From Calliopum simillimum (lineage: Eukaryota; Arthropoda; Insecta; Diptera; Lauxaniidae), in the NCBI GenBank assembly GCA_951812925.1, contig OX638368.1, forward strand, positions 72,822,422 through 72,886,421: a stretch of DNA of 64,000 nucleotides, read 5' to 3'. The notes beneath the pieces are model-generated. The model did not search any database, was not told the DNA's origin, and worked only from the letters and a program-made list of their open reading frames with translations. Shown piece by piece: positions 63,996 to 64,000 of this stretch (the stretch's first letter is position 1; each line of letters opens with the position of its first letter). Position numbers and translations under genes: made by a program.

Positions 63996-64000
63996 TTATT

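Overview
The window looks like repeat-rich, AT-rich chromosomal DNA of an insect, most probably a higher fly (Diptera: Brachycera). The reasons are: many non-autonomous DINE-1/mini-me-type Helitron (Helentron-like) copies with the (GTCY)n microsatellite core known from dipterans; mariner, Tc1, hAT and Ty3/gypsy remnants; and one candidate gene whose two introns are only 62 and 66 bp. No prokaryotic feature, tRNA, rRNA or CRISPR array was seen.

Layout. 0-9 kb: decayed Tc1/mariner elements (about 2.7-3.5 kb; 4954-6136), a foldback element inserted at TTAA inside a MITE (6658-7365 in 6563-7618), and two fragments of one unnamed transposon-like protein family (860-1560 minus, 8764-9063 plus). 9-16 kb: tandem repeats with a GGCGTGGC...GCC core, and a Helitron split by a 962 bp palindrome. 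16-21.4 kb: a palindrome opened near its centre by one DINE-1-like element carrying a second one, and in its right arm by a foldback-like element that carries Helitron sequence. 21.8-29.2 kb: a LINE tail and a structurally complete Ty3/gypsy retrotransposon (22408-28275, minus) between Harbinger-like sequence fragments. 29.2-35.1 kb: a palindrome split by a second LTR retrotransposon (30137-35034, 4 bp duplication GTAG), itself carrying two DINE-1-like insertions and a short TTAGG-tailed retroposon. 35-42 kb: gypsy remnant, intact Helitron, palindrome, 39 bp minisatellite, DINE-1-like copy. 42.9-46.3 kb: two abutting palindromes of about 1.7 kb each. 46.5-47.0 kb: a three-exon gene or recent pseudogene on the minus strand, the only good candidate for non-TE coding sequence. 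47-64 kb: two adjacent DINE-1-like copies, mariner, gypsy and LINE remnants, two more palindromes, an inverted Tc1 dimer and a hAT-type MITE.

How the parts relate. Nearly everything is mobile DNA inserted into other mobile DNA, so the relative order of many insertions can be read. The window also holds its own unoccupied reference sites (for example 30321-30345 for the insertion at 33906, and 10081-10110 for the insertion at 6658), which fix several element boundaries without any outside data. At least ten long inverted repeats of 0.4-1.7 kb would fold into long hairpins if transcribed, making them plausible but unproven sources of hairpin-derived siRNA. Coordinates of decayed elements are good to roughly 10-50 bp unless duplicated target sites are quoted. 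Family names come from motifs recalled, not from database searches.
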